The notes beneath the pieces were generated by a model. That model made no database searches, had not been told where the DNA came from, and saw only the letters and a program-made list of their open reading frames with translations. Below are positions 1 through 6,221 of a stretch of 6,494 nt of DNA, one piece after another; position 1 is the stretch's first letter; each line of letters starts with the position of its first letter. This DNA is from Thermoleophilia bacterium (lineage in GTDB: Bacteria > Actinomycetota > Thermoleophilia > Miltoncostaeales > Miltoncostaeaceae): positions 1-6,494 of the forward strand of contig JAEMRL010000141.1 of the NCBI GenBank assembly GCA_016463385.1, written 5' to 3'. Both the position numbers and the translations under genes were made by a program.

Positions 1-1464
1 TGCGCCTACGCCGTCGGCGCGGTCGACTTCACGGGCGACATGCCGGTCGTGCTGGGTCCCGACGGGCCGAGCCTCGGCGGCTTCGTCTGCCCCGTGACGG
101 TCGCGGGCCGCGATCTCTGGAAGCTCGGCCAGCTCTCGCCGGGCGACGCGGTGCGCTTCCGCCTGGCGCCGGGCGCGCGGGCGCGTCCGCGCGCCGGCGG
201 CGCGTCGGCCGCGGTGCTCGAGCGCCGGCCGGAGGGGGAGGGCCGGCCCGAGGTCGTGGTGCGGCGCAGCGGCGACGCGAATCTGCTGGTGGAGCTCGGC
301 CCCCCGGTCCTCGACATCGGGGTGCGACTGCGGATCCATGCGCTGATGACGGCCCTGGAGGGCCGGGGCGTGCCCGGTGTGATCGACCTGACCCCCGGCA
401 TCCGCTCGCTGCAGGTGCACGTCGACCCGGACCGCCTGCCGCTCGCCCGCGCGCTGGAGATCGTGCTCGAGGAGGAGGACGGGCTCCCGGTGGGCGGTGA
501 CATCACCGTGCCCAGCCGGATCGTGAACCTGCCGCTCTCATGGGAGGACGAGGCGGCCCTGCTCGCCGTCGAGCGCTACATGAGCTCGGTCCGCCCCGAC
601 GCCCCCTGGTGCCCGAGCAACACCGAGTTCATCCGGCGGGTCAACGGCCTCGGCAGCGTGGACGAGGTGCGCGAGATCGTCTTCGGAGCGGACTACCTGG
701 TGCTGGGCCTCGGCGACGTCTACCTCGGCGCGCCCGTGGCGACGCCGGTCGATCCGCGCCACCGCCTGGTGACCACCAAGTACAACCCGGCCCGCACCTG
801 GACCCCGGAGAACGCGGTCGGCATCGGCGGCGCCTACATGTGCGTCTACGGGATGGAGGGCCCCGGCGGCTACCAGCTGGTCGGGCGGACCGTGCCGGTG
901 TGGAACACGCACCGCACCACGCCCGAGTTCCCGCCCGGCACGCCGTGGCTGCTGCGCTTCTTCGACCGGATCCGGTTCTTCCCGGTGACCTCGCGCGAGC
1001 TGGAGGGCTGGCGCGCGGGCGTGCGCGACGGCACCCGGCGGCTCGACATCGCCGCCGGCGAGTTCTCGCTCGCCGCCCACGAGGCCTTCCTCGCCGGCAT
1101 CCGGCCCGAGGCGGCCGCGTTCCGCGAGCGTCAGCAGGCGGCGTTCCGCGCCGAGCGCGAGCGCTGGGAGGCCGAGCCGCCCTGGGACGACCCCGCCCCC
1201 GCACCGACGCCGGGCGCGGCCGCCGGCGGCGCGGGCGAGCCGGTGACGGCCCACCTCGCCGCCAATGTGTGGCGCATGGCCGTCGCGCCGGGCGACGCGG
1301 TGCGGGCCGGCGACGTCGTCGCCGTGCTGGAGGCGATGAAGATGGAGATCACGGTGACGGCCCCGCGCGACGGCCGGGTGGCGAGCGTGGCGTGCGCCCC
1401 CGGCGATCTGGTCGGGCCGGGGCAGGTGCTGGTGACACTCGAGGACGACGGGGGCGGGCGATGA
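1..1464 (+). CDS. uca: Urea carboxylase (or guanidine carboxylase), C-terminal part, 5'-truncated by window
   Basis: This is the last 487 residues of a biotin-dependent carboxylase of the urea carboxylase family (whole proteins about 1,200 residues). The family uses ATP and bicarbonate to carboxylate urea to allophanate, or guanidine to carboxyguanidine, in the cytoplasm. The frame is open from base 1. Visible residues 1-55 are the end of the AHS2/CT_A_B domain (GAVDFTGDMPV, GPDGPSLGGFVCP, LWKLGQL). Residues ~84-330 are AHS1/CT_C_D, with the hallmark blocks RPDAPWCPSN, GLGDVYLGAPVATP, TKYNPARTWTPENAVGIGGAY and YGMEGPGGYQ. A Pro/Ala/Gly linker (~388-413) leads to a biotinyl domain (~415-483), whose EAMKME motif places the biotinylated Lys at codon 1339-1341. 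The biotin carboxylase domain must lie upstream of the window. The stop overlaps the next gene by ATGA, so the two are probably translationally coupled. Family membership is very secure; urea versus guanidine as substrate is not settled. Confidence 0.95.
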   Translation, partial: CAYAVGAVDFTGDMPVVLGPDGPSLGGFVCPVTVAGRDLWKLGQLSPGDAVRFRLAPGARARPRAGGASAAVLERRPEGEGRPEVVVRRSGDANLLVELGPPVLDIGVRLRIHALMTALEGRGVPGVIDLTPGIRSLQVHVDPDRLPLARALEIVLEEEDGLPVGGDITVPSRIVNLPLSWEDEAALLAVERYMSSVRPDAPWCPSNTEFIRRVNGLGSVDEVREIVFGADYLVLGLGDVYLGAPVATPVDPRHRLVTTKYNPARTWTPENAVGIGGAYMCVYGMEGPGGYQLVGRTVPVWNTHRTTPEFPPGTPWLLRFFDRIRFFPVTSRELEGWRAGVRDGTRRLDIAAGEFSLAAHEAFLAGIRPEAAAFRERQQAAFRAERERWEAEPPWDDPAPAPTPGAAAGGAGEPVTAHLAANVWRMAVAPGDAVRAGDVVAVLEAMKMEITVTAPRDGRVASVACAPGDLVGPGQVLVTLEDDGGGR

Positions 1465-3041
1465 CGATCTGGATCACGAGGGTGCCCGACCAGGGGCAGC
1501 TGCCGGCGCGCGAGGGCGCGCTGTCGGGCCTGCGCCTGGCGGTGAAGGACAACATCGACGTCGCCGGCCTGCCCACCACGGCCGGCTGCCCCGAGTTCGC
1601 CACGACGCCCGCCGCCGACGCCCCCGTCGTCGCCCGGCTGAGGGCGGCCGGCGCGGTCGTGGCCGGCAAGACGGTGATGGACCAGTTCGCCACCGGTCTC
1701 ACGGGCACCCGGGCGCCCACCGGGCCGGTGGCCTGCGTGGCCGACCCGCGGGTGATCGCGGGTGGCTCCAGCTCGGGCTCCGCCGTGGCGGTGGCCCGCG
1801 GTGAGGCCGACATCGCGCTCGGCACCGACACGGCGGGCTCGGGGCGGGTGCCGGCGGCCATGAACGGCATCGTCGGCCTCAAGCCGACCCGCGGCCTGAT
1901 CAGCGTGGACGGGGTGGTCCCGGCGTGCCTCAGCATCGACTGCGTCTCGGTCTTCGCCCGCACCTGCGCCGACGCCCTGCTCGCCCTGTCGGTCGCGGCC
2001 GAGCCACCGGGACCCGCCGAACGGGGCGCCCCGCGGGAGGCCCGCGCCGACCTCGTCCGTCTCGCGGCCCCCCGGATCGGCGTCCCGCCGGCCTCTCAGC
2101 TGACCTTCGGAGACGACGAGTCGGCCGCGCTGTTCACGGACGCCGTCGAGCGCCTGCGCGCCCTCGGCGCGATCCTGGTGGAGATCGACCTGCGCCCGTT
2201 CCGCGCGGCGGGCGACCTGCTCTACGGCGGCCCCTGGGTGGCCGAGCGCCTGGCCGCGGTGGGGGACTTCATCCGCGACAACCCGGACGCGACCCTCGAT
2301 CCGGTGGTGCGCTCGGTGATCCTCGGCGCCGAGGGCATCGACGCGGTCGCCGCCTACCGCGGCCGATACGCGCTCGACGCCCTCGTGCGGGAGGCGGCGC
2401 CGCAGTGGGAGCGCGTGGACGCCCTGATCGTCCCGGCGGTCCCCTCCGCGCCGACCATCGACGAGGTCGCCGCCGACCCCCACGGCGTCAACGCGGCCCT
2501 CGGCACCTACACCAACTTCGTCAACCTGATGGACCTCTGCGCGCTCGCGCTGCCGGCCGGCCGGCGCGCGTCGGGCGTCCCCTTCGGCGTCCAGCTGATT
2601 GCCCCGGCCTTCGCGGACGCGTTCCTGTGCGCCCTCGGCTCGCGCCTGGAGCGGCGCACGGTGAGGCTCGCGGTCGTGGGCGCGCACCTGCGCGGGCAGC
2701 CGCTCAACCACCAGCTGACGGCGCGCGGCGCGCGCTTCGTGGCCGCGACCCGGACCTCGGCCGACTACCGCCTGCACCACCTGCCGGACACCGTGCCCCC
2801 GAAGCCCGGCCTGGTGCGCGACCCCGGCGCGGGCGCGGCGCCGATCGAGGTGGAGGTGTGGGAGCTCGGCGAGGCCGAGTTCGGCAGCTTCACCGCCGAG
2901 GTGCCCCCGCCGCTCGCGATCGGGACCGTGCGCCTCGAGGACGGGACCGACGTCGCCGGGTTCGTCTGCGAGCCGGGGGCCCTCGCGGGCGCCGAGGAGA
3001 TCACGCGCCACGGGGGGTGGCGCGCATTCCTCGCATCCTGA
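1461..3041 (+). CDS. atzF: Allophanate hydrolase
   Basis: This 526-residue amidase-signature enzyme hydrolyses allophanate, ultimately giving ammonia and CO2, and completes the pathway of the carboxylase it overlaps. The N-terminal amidase domain shows the Ser-cisSer-Lys triad: K29 in AVKDNID, S103 in GGSSSGSA, and nucleophile S127 in DTAGSGRVPA, 24 residues after the cis-Ser as usual. INGLKPT-type sequence follows (GIVGLKPTRG, 136-145). Residues ~403-526 form the allophanate hydrolase C-terminal domain (LAVVGAHLRGQPLNHQL, SADYRLHHLP, VPPKPGLVR), which separates this enzyme from generic amidases and is linked in the family to the second, decarboxylating step. The ATG at 1461 overlaps the upstream stop as ATGA, and the WITRVP start block follows at once. 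Homologues of about 600 residues carry a helical N-terminal extension, so this protein is short at that end. No frameshift is seen and all key residues are present. Confidence 0.95.
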   Translation: MTIWITRVPDQGQLPAREGALSGLRLAVKDNIDVAGLPTTAGCPEFATTPAADAPVVARLRAAGAVVAGKTVMDQFATGLTGTRAPTGPVACVADPRVIAGGSSSGSAVAVARGEADIALGTDTAGSGRVPAAMNGIVGLKPTRGLISVDGVVPACLSIDCVSVFARTCADALLALSVAAEPPGPAERGAPREARADLVRLAAPRIGVPPASQLTFGDDESAALFTDAVERLRALGAILVEIDLRPFRAAGDLLYGGPWVAERLAAVGDFIRDNPDATLDPVVRSVILGAEGIDAVAAYRGRYALDALVREAAPQWERVDALIVPAVPSAPTIDEVAADPHGVNAALGTYTNFVNLMDLCALALPAGRRASGVPFGVQLIAPAFADAFLCALGSRLERRTVRLAVVGAHLRGQPLNHQLTARGARFVAATRTSADYRLHHLPDTVPPKPGLVRDPGAGAAPIEVEVWELGEAEFGSFTAEVPPPLAIGTVRLEDGTDVAGFVCEPGALAGAEEITRHGGWRAFLAS

Positions 3042-3099
3042 GCACGAAGAGCGCTCATCCGGGGGGCACGACGTCCGGTTCGGCTGCCAACCTGGAGGG

Positions 3100-5133
3100 G
3101 TGAGCTCCGCCCTGTCCCCGACGCAGCACTCCGGCGAGGCGATCGCGGGGGAGGAGATCCCGCTCGGGGTGCTCTCGGAACTCGTGCGGTGGGTCGAGGC
3201 GTCGGAGCGGGCGGGCGCCGAGTCGCCCGCCGCGCACGCGGCCGTGGAAGCCCGTCTGGCCGTGCTGCGCGAGGCCTGGCCGTCGCTCGCGCCGGCCGAC
3301 CGGGGCCTGCTCGGGGCCCTCGTCACGGGCCTCGTGGCCCGTCGCCCGGGCGCCGGCGACGCGGTCGCCGCCCCGGCGGGGGACACCCTGGCCGACGCCC
3401 TCGCCCGGCTCGGCGTGCGCCGCCTGCGGCCGGGTCAGGACCGCGCGATCGCGGCCGGTCTCTGCGGGCGCGACGCCCTCGTCGTGATGGCGACGGGCTC
3501 GGGCAAGTCGCTCTGCTATCAGGCCCCCGCTGCCGTGCTCGACGGCCTCACGGTCGTCGTGTCGCCGCTGATCGCGCTGATGACCGACCAGCTCGCCGGG
3601 CTGGTGCGCGCCGGCATCCCGGCGGCGGCGCTCCACTCGGGCCTCTCCGACGACGAGCAGCGGCTCGCCCTGGCGCGCGCCCGGCAGGGCGAGCTCTCGC
3701 TCCTCTACGTCGCACCCGAGCGCTTCCACTCCTCGGTCTTCCGCCGTGCGATGGCCGAGGCGCGGGTGGGTCTGCTGGTGATCGACGAGGCGCACTGCGT
3801 GTCGGAGTGGGGCCACGAGTTCCGTCCCGACTACCGGCGCGTCGGGCAGTTCCGCCAGGAGCTGCGCCCGCGCGCGACGATGGCCCTGACGGCGACGGCG
3901 ACCGAGCGGGTGCGGGCCGACATCGTGAAGCGCCTCGGCCTGGCGTCGCCCCTCGAGATCACCGGCGGCTTCGACCGCCCCAACCTGACCTTCGACGCGA
4001 TCTGGGTGGAGGGCAAGGGCTCGGTCGCGCGCAAGCGCCAGGCCCTGCTGGCCGCGGTGAAGGGTGCCGGCGGCGGCAAGACGATCGTCTACTGCGGCAC
4101 CCGGCGCGCCGCCGAGGAGACCGCGGGCGCCGTCGCGGCGGCCGGCTACAGCTCGGTCGTGTACCACGCCGGGCGCTCCGACCGGGCCGATGCCCAGGAC
4201 GCGTTCTCGAGCGGCCGCGCCCAGGTGGTGGCCGCCACCAACGCCTTCGGCATGGGCGTCAACGTGCCCGACGTGCGGCTGGTGGTGCACACCGCGCTGC
4301 CCGACTCGCTCGAGCAGCTCTACCAGGAGGCCGGCCGCGCCGGTCGCGACGGTGAGCCCTCGCGACACGTGATCGTCGCCGGCCCGGCCGACGAGGTGGC
4401 CATCCGCCGCCGCATCACCGCCGCCCGCATCGACACCGCCGAGGTCGAGCAGCTGCTCGGGCGGCTGTCGGCGCGGGCCGACGAGAACGGCGACTTCCAG
4501 CTCGACCGGCGCGAGGTCGACGACGAGACCGGCTTCCGCCTCGCGATGGCCGAGAGGGTCGGCGCGCTGCAGGTGGAGGGCGCCCCGGGCGGCGGCCGCC
4601 GCGGGCGCCTGGCCGTGTCGCGCCTGTCGCCCGACCAGCGCGAGGACCTCGCCGGGCAGGTCCAGGCCGAGCTGCGCCGGCGCTACCGGGCCCTCGACCA
4701 GGCCGTGGCCTACGTGCGCTCCGACGACTGCCGCCGCCGCGCCTTCCTCACGCATTTCGACGATGACGCCGAGCCGGCCCCGGAGGAGCGCTGCTGCAAC
4801 GCGTGCGCCGTCCCCGACGATCTCGCGGCCGTGATGGCGGGGCCGGTGGTCGAGTCGGCCCGGGCGGCGGCGCAGAGCGAGCCGGCCGAGGCCCTCGACG
4901 TGGGCCAGCGCCGCGTCTACGAGGCGCTCAGGGCGTGGCGCGGCGAGGTGGCCAAGGAGCTCGGCTGGCCCGCGTTCCGCGTGGCCTCCAACCGGACGCT
5001 CGCCGCGATCGCACAGGCCGCCCCCCGGGACGAGGACGACCTCGCCCGCGTGCGCGGCGTGGGTCCCTGGCTGATGGAGACCCACGCCCCGAGGATCCTG
5101 CGCATCCTCTCCGAGACGGAGGACCCCGCGTGA
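3100..5133 (+). CDS. recQ: RecQ-family ATP-dependent DNA helicase with HRDC domain
   Basis: This is a 677-residue superfamily 2 3'-5' DNA helicase, expected to act in recombination and repair of stalled forks. Motifs in order: motif 0 LRPGQDRAI (109-117), Walker A ATGSGKS (K136), DEAH (229-232) followed by the RecQ aromatic-rich loop SEWGHEFRPDY (235-245), LTATAT (263-268), FDRPNL (291-296), ATNAFGMGVNVP (379-390) and QEAGRAGRDG (409-418). A zinc-site helix pair has C544, C565, C566 and C569, and an HRDC domain occupies ~604-672. Two features are odd. The Cys cluster is CC-x2-C rather than C-x2-C-x2-C. Also, about 100 residues (430-525) separate the helicase core from the zinc site, while no winged helix lies between zinc site and HRDC. 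Residues 1-95 match nothing I recognise. The GTG start is uncertain: GGAGG (3094-3098) lies only one base before it. GTG 3169, after GGAGGAG (3150-3156), would remove 23 residues. Confidence 0.93.
   Translation: MSSALSPTQHSGEAIAGEEIPLGVLSELVRWVEASERAGAESPAAHAAVEARLAVLREAWPSLAPADRGLLGALVTGLVARRPGAGDAVAAPAGDTLADALARLGVRRLRPGQDRAIAAGLCGRDALVVMATGSGKSLCYQAPAAVLDGLTVVVSPLIALMTDQLAGLVRAGIPAAALHSGLSDDEQRLALARARQGELSLLYVAPERFHSSVFRRAMAEARVGLLVIDEAHCVSEWGHEFRPDYRRVGQFRQELRPRATMALTATATERVRADIVKRLGLASPLEITGGFDRPNLTFDAIWVEGKGSVARKRQALLAAVKGAGGGKTIVYCGTRRAAEETAGAVAAAGYSSVVYHAGRSDRADAQDAFSSGRAQVVAATNAFGMGVNVPDVRLVVHTALPDSLEQLYQEAGRAGRDGEPSRHVIVAGPADEVAIRRRITAARIDTAEVEQLLGRLSARADENGDFQLDRREVDDETGFRLAMAERVGALQVEGAPGGGRRGRLAVSRLSPDQREDLAGQVQAELRRRYRALDQAVAYVRSDDCRRRAFLTHFDDDAEPAPEERCCNACAVPDDLAAVMAGPVVESARAAAQSEPAEALDVGQRRVYEALRAWRGEVAKELGWPAFRVASNRTLAAIAQAAPRDEDDLARVRGVGPWLMETHAPRILRILSETEDPA
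5118..5122 (+). promoter_or_regulatory. Shine-Dalgarno of the thioesterase gene
   Basis: GGAGG inside the last codons of recQ lies seven bases before GTG 5130. This good spacing selects that GTG over the in-frame ATG at 5166, and supports translation coupled to recQ. Confidence 0.7.
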
Positions 5134-5525
5134 CCGAGCCCGACCCCGTGCCGCTGGAGACGCGGATGTGCCAGTTCGTGTTCCCCGGGGACACGAACCA
5201 CCTCGGGACGCTCTACGGCGGGACGCTGATGGCCTGGATGGATTCGGCCGCCGCCGTGGCGGCCGTCCGGCGCGCGGGGTCGGCCGCCGTGGTCACCGCG
5301 GCCGTCGACGGGCTCACCTTCCGGGTGGCGATCCGCCAGGGGGAGCTCGTCGAGCTCGTCTCGGTCGTCGAGTCGGTCGGGCGCACGAGCATGAAGGTGC
5401 GCGTCGAGGCCCATCGCGAGGACCCGGCCACCAAGGAGCGCGAGCTCTGCACCGCCGGCACCTTCACGATGGTCGCCGTCGACGAGCACGGGGCGCCGAC
5501 GGCGGTGCGCCCGCTCCAGCCCTGA
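5130..5525 (+). CDS. Hotdog-fold acyl-CoA thioesterase (YciA/ACOT-like)
   Basis: This 131-residue, single-domain hotdog protein is predicted to hydrolyse acyl-CoA to free acid and CoA in the cytoplasm. The core family signature is visible: NHLGTLYGGTLMAWMD, with likely catalytic N23 and D38, then VVTAAVDGLTFRVAIRQGELVEL, GRTSMKVRVEA and a C-terminal FTMVAVDEHGAP. Its length is normal for the family. The GTG start overlaps the recQ stop (GTGA) and has a well-spaced GGAGG, so the two genes are probably co-translated. No functional link between a RecQ helicase and a thioesterase is known to me, so the pairing may only reflect operon packing. It ends four bases before the stop of the convergent regulator gene. 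The acyl chain preference cannot be read from the sequence. Family assignment is secure; the exact substrate is open. Confidence 0.9.
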   Translation: MTEPDPVPLETRMCQFVFPGDTNHLGTLYGGTLMAWMDSAAAVAAVRRAGSAAVVTAAVDGLTFRVAIRQGELVELVSVVESVGRTSMKVRVEAHREDPATKERELCTAGTFTMVAVDEHGAPTAVRPLQP

Positions 5526-5534
5526 GGCGTCAGG
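5521..5534. repeat. Small inverted repeat spanning two convergent stop codons
   Basis: CCTGA-GGCG-TCAGG has perfect five-base arms and a four-base loop. The left arm holds the TGA of the thioesterase gene and the right arm holds the TGA of the tetR gene on the other strand. It could form a short hairpin in either transcript. There is no T-run on either side, so it is not a typical intrinsic terminator, and a role in transcription end is only possible. Confidence 0.35.
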
Positions 5535-6129
5535 CCGGGGGCGCCCCCAGGGCGCGCAGGGTCGCATCGGCGACGCGCTCGGGCCAGCCCTGGTCGAAGG
5601 GCCGCCCGGCCAGGTAGCGGGCGTAGTAGGCGCCGATCGCCATCTCGATCGCGGTCTCGGCGTCGGCCCCGTCGGACAGTGCCCCCTGGTGCACGGCCCG
5701 GGCGATCGCGTCGCGCATCATCTGCCGGCCCGGCTCGAGGCTGCGGGCGCGCAGGGCGGCGATCAGATCGGGCAGGCTCTCCTCCTCCGTGAGGCAGACG
5801 CCGATGACCGACATGCCCAGACGTGCGAAGACGTCGTGCAGATGGCGCAGCTGGGCGACCAGGTCGGCGCGGAGGTCGCCGGTGGGGGCGGGGGCGTCGC
5901 CGACCCGCACGCGCTCGTGGGCGGCCACCACGAGCTCGGCCTTGCCGGCGTAGCGCAGGTAGAGCGTCGGCTTGCTGACGCCGGCCGCCGCGGCCACGGC
6001 CTCCATCGACATGCGGGCGTACCCGACCTCGCGCATCAGCGAGACGGCGGCGTCGAGGATCGCGTCGTCGTGCTCGGTGGAGCGGGGGCGGCCGCGGCCG
6101 CGGTTGGCGGGGCGCTGCACGGCGGTCAC
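5530..6129 (-). CDS. TetR-family transcriptional repressor
   Basis: This 199-residue regulator has an N-terminal TetR DNA-binding domain. A basic arm (RGRGRPR, 10-16) precedes DAILDAAVSLMREVGYARMS, and the helix-turn-helix lies at ~41-62 (MEAVAAAAGVSKPTLYLRYAGK, with the usual Y and K). Residues ~75-199 are an all-helical ligand and dimerisation domain with no recognisable ligand signature. I chose GTG 6129: AGGA lies eight bases upstream, and the family arm begins soon after it. An in-frame ATG at 6174 would start inside the palindrome and promoter region and add a poorly conserved basic stretch. The gene is divergent from an MFS transporter, the classic layout of a repressor that controls both itself and an efflux pump. 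The inducer is unknown. It is convergent with the thioesterase gene, with only four bases between stops. Confidence 0.92.
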   Translation of the reverse strand: MTAVQRPANRGRGRPRSTEHDDAILDAAVSLMREVGYARMSMEAVAAAAGVSKPTLYLRYAGKAELVVAAHERVRVGDAPAPTGDLRADLVAQLRHLHDVFARLGMSVIGVCLTEEESLPDLIAALRARSLEPGRQMMRDAIARAVHQGALSDGADAETAIEMAIGAYYARYLAGRPFDQGWPERVADATLRALGAPPA

Positions 6130-6137
6130 GGGGTCGA

Positions 6138-6141
6138 TCCT
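6138..6141 (-). promoter_or_regulatory. Shine-Dalgarno of tetR
   Basis: AGGA on the minus strand lies eight bases before GTG 6129. It supports this start over the upstream ATG at 6174, which has no purine-rich site at a suitable distance. Confidence 0.5.
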
Positions 6142-6175
6142 ACGTGGCCTCTCACGCTTCAACCGTAGCGGCATT

Positions 6176-6181
6176 TACTAT
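6176..6181 (+). promoter_or_regulatory. Candidate -10 element for the MFS gene
   Basis: TACTAT on the plus strand resembles TATAAT at four of six positions, including the key TA at the start and T at the end. It would give a leader of about 34 bases before TTG 6222. The -35 region is weak. It overlaps the opposite-strand -10, so the two promoters would compete for RNA polymerase. Confidence 0.35.
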
Positions 6182-6182
6182 A
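6177..6182 (-). promoter_or_regulatory. Candidate -10 element for tetR
   Basis: TATAGT on the minus strand matches the TATAAT consensus at five of six positions. A transcript would start near 6170, leaving a leader of about 40 bases before GTG 6129 with the AGGA site inside it. No convincing -35 lies 17-18 bases upstream (GTCGGC or TCGGCC). Confidence 0.45.
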
Positions 6183-6210
6183 CGTTGCGTAAAGCTGCCG
6201 GCCGACCCCC

Positions 6211-6215
6211 AGGAG
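6211..6215 (+). promoter_or_regulatory. Shine-Dalgarno of the MFS gene
   Basis: AGGAG lies six bases before TTG 6222. There is no other in-frame start near it, so it fixes the TTG as the likely initiation codon. Confidence 0.65.
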
Positions 6216-6221
6216 CGATCG

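Larger units (their letters stand above)
6174..6193. promoter_or_regulatory. Probable TetR operator, 20-bp palindrome
   Basis: TTTAC-TAT-ACGT-TGC-GTAAA is a dyad in which 14 of 20 positions are symmetric: the outer TTTAC/GTAAA arms and the central ACGT. Only two three-base spacers break it. The size and symmetry suit a TetR dimer. It lies between the divergent repressor and transporter genes and stands out as an AT-rich island in GC-rich DNA. It overlaps the best -10 candidates for both directions, so a bound repressor could block both genes. Binding is inferred from context. Confidence 0.7.

Noticed and set aside
3042..3099. Promoter or terminator between atzF and recQ
   Set aside because: No -10/-35 pair, no stem-loop with T-run and only a short GAGCGCTC palindrome; the gap may simply be read through.
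3055..5085. Long open frame on the minus strand opposite recQ (676 codons), and a similar one at 1131-3386
   Set aside because: Very GC-rich coding DNA commonly leaves antisense frames open. The translations are low-complexity (rich in R, G, A, H) with no recognisable domain, while the plus strand has full conserved proteins.
3100..5525. recQ plus thioesterase as a new defence or signalling module
   Set aside because: Both proteins are standard housekeeping-type families, there is no toxin, nuclease or sensor partner beside them, and no mobile element context.
5537..5548. GGGGGCGCCCCC palindrome as a terminator
   Set aside because: It lies inside the tetR coding region, has almost no loop, and is not followed by a T-run; G/C runs of this kind are expected at this base composition.
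6140..6168. Inverted repeat CTACG ... CGTAG in the tetR leader
   Set aside because: Arms are only five bases with a 19-base gap, which is not distinguishable from chance.
6130..6174. Upstream in-frame ATG (6174) as the tetR start
   Set aside because: It overlaps the palindrome and the -10 candidate, has no suitable ribosome binding site, and would add a basic stretch not typical of the family; GTG 6129 has AGGA at good spacing.
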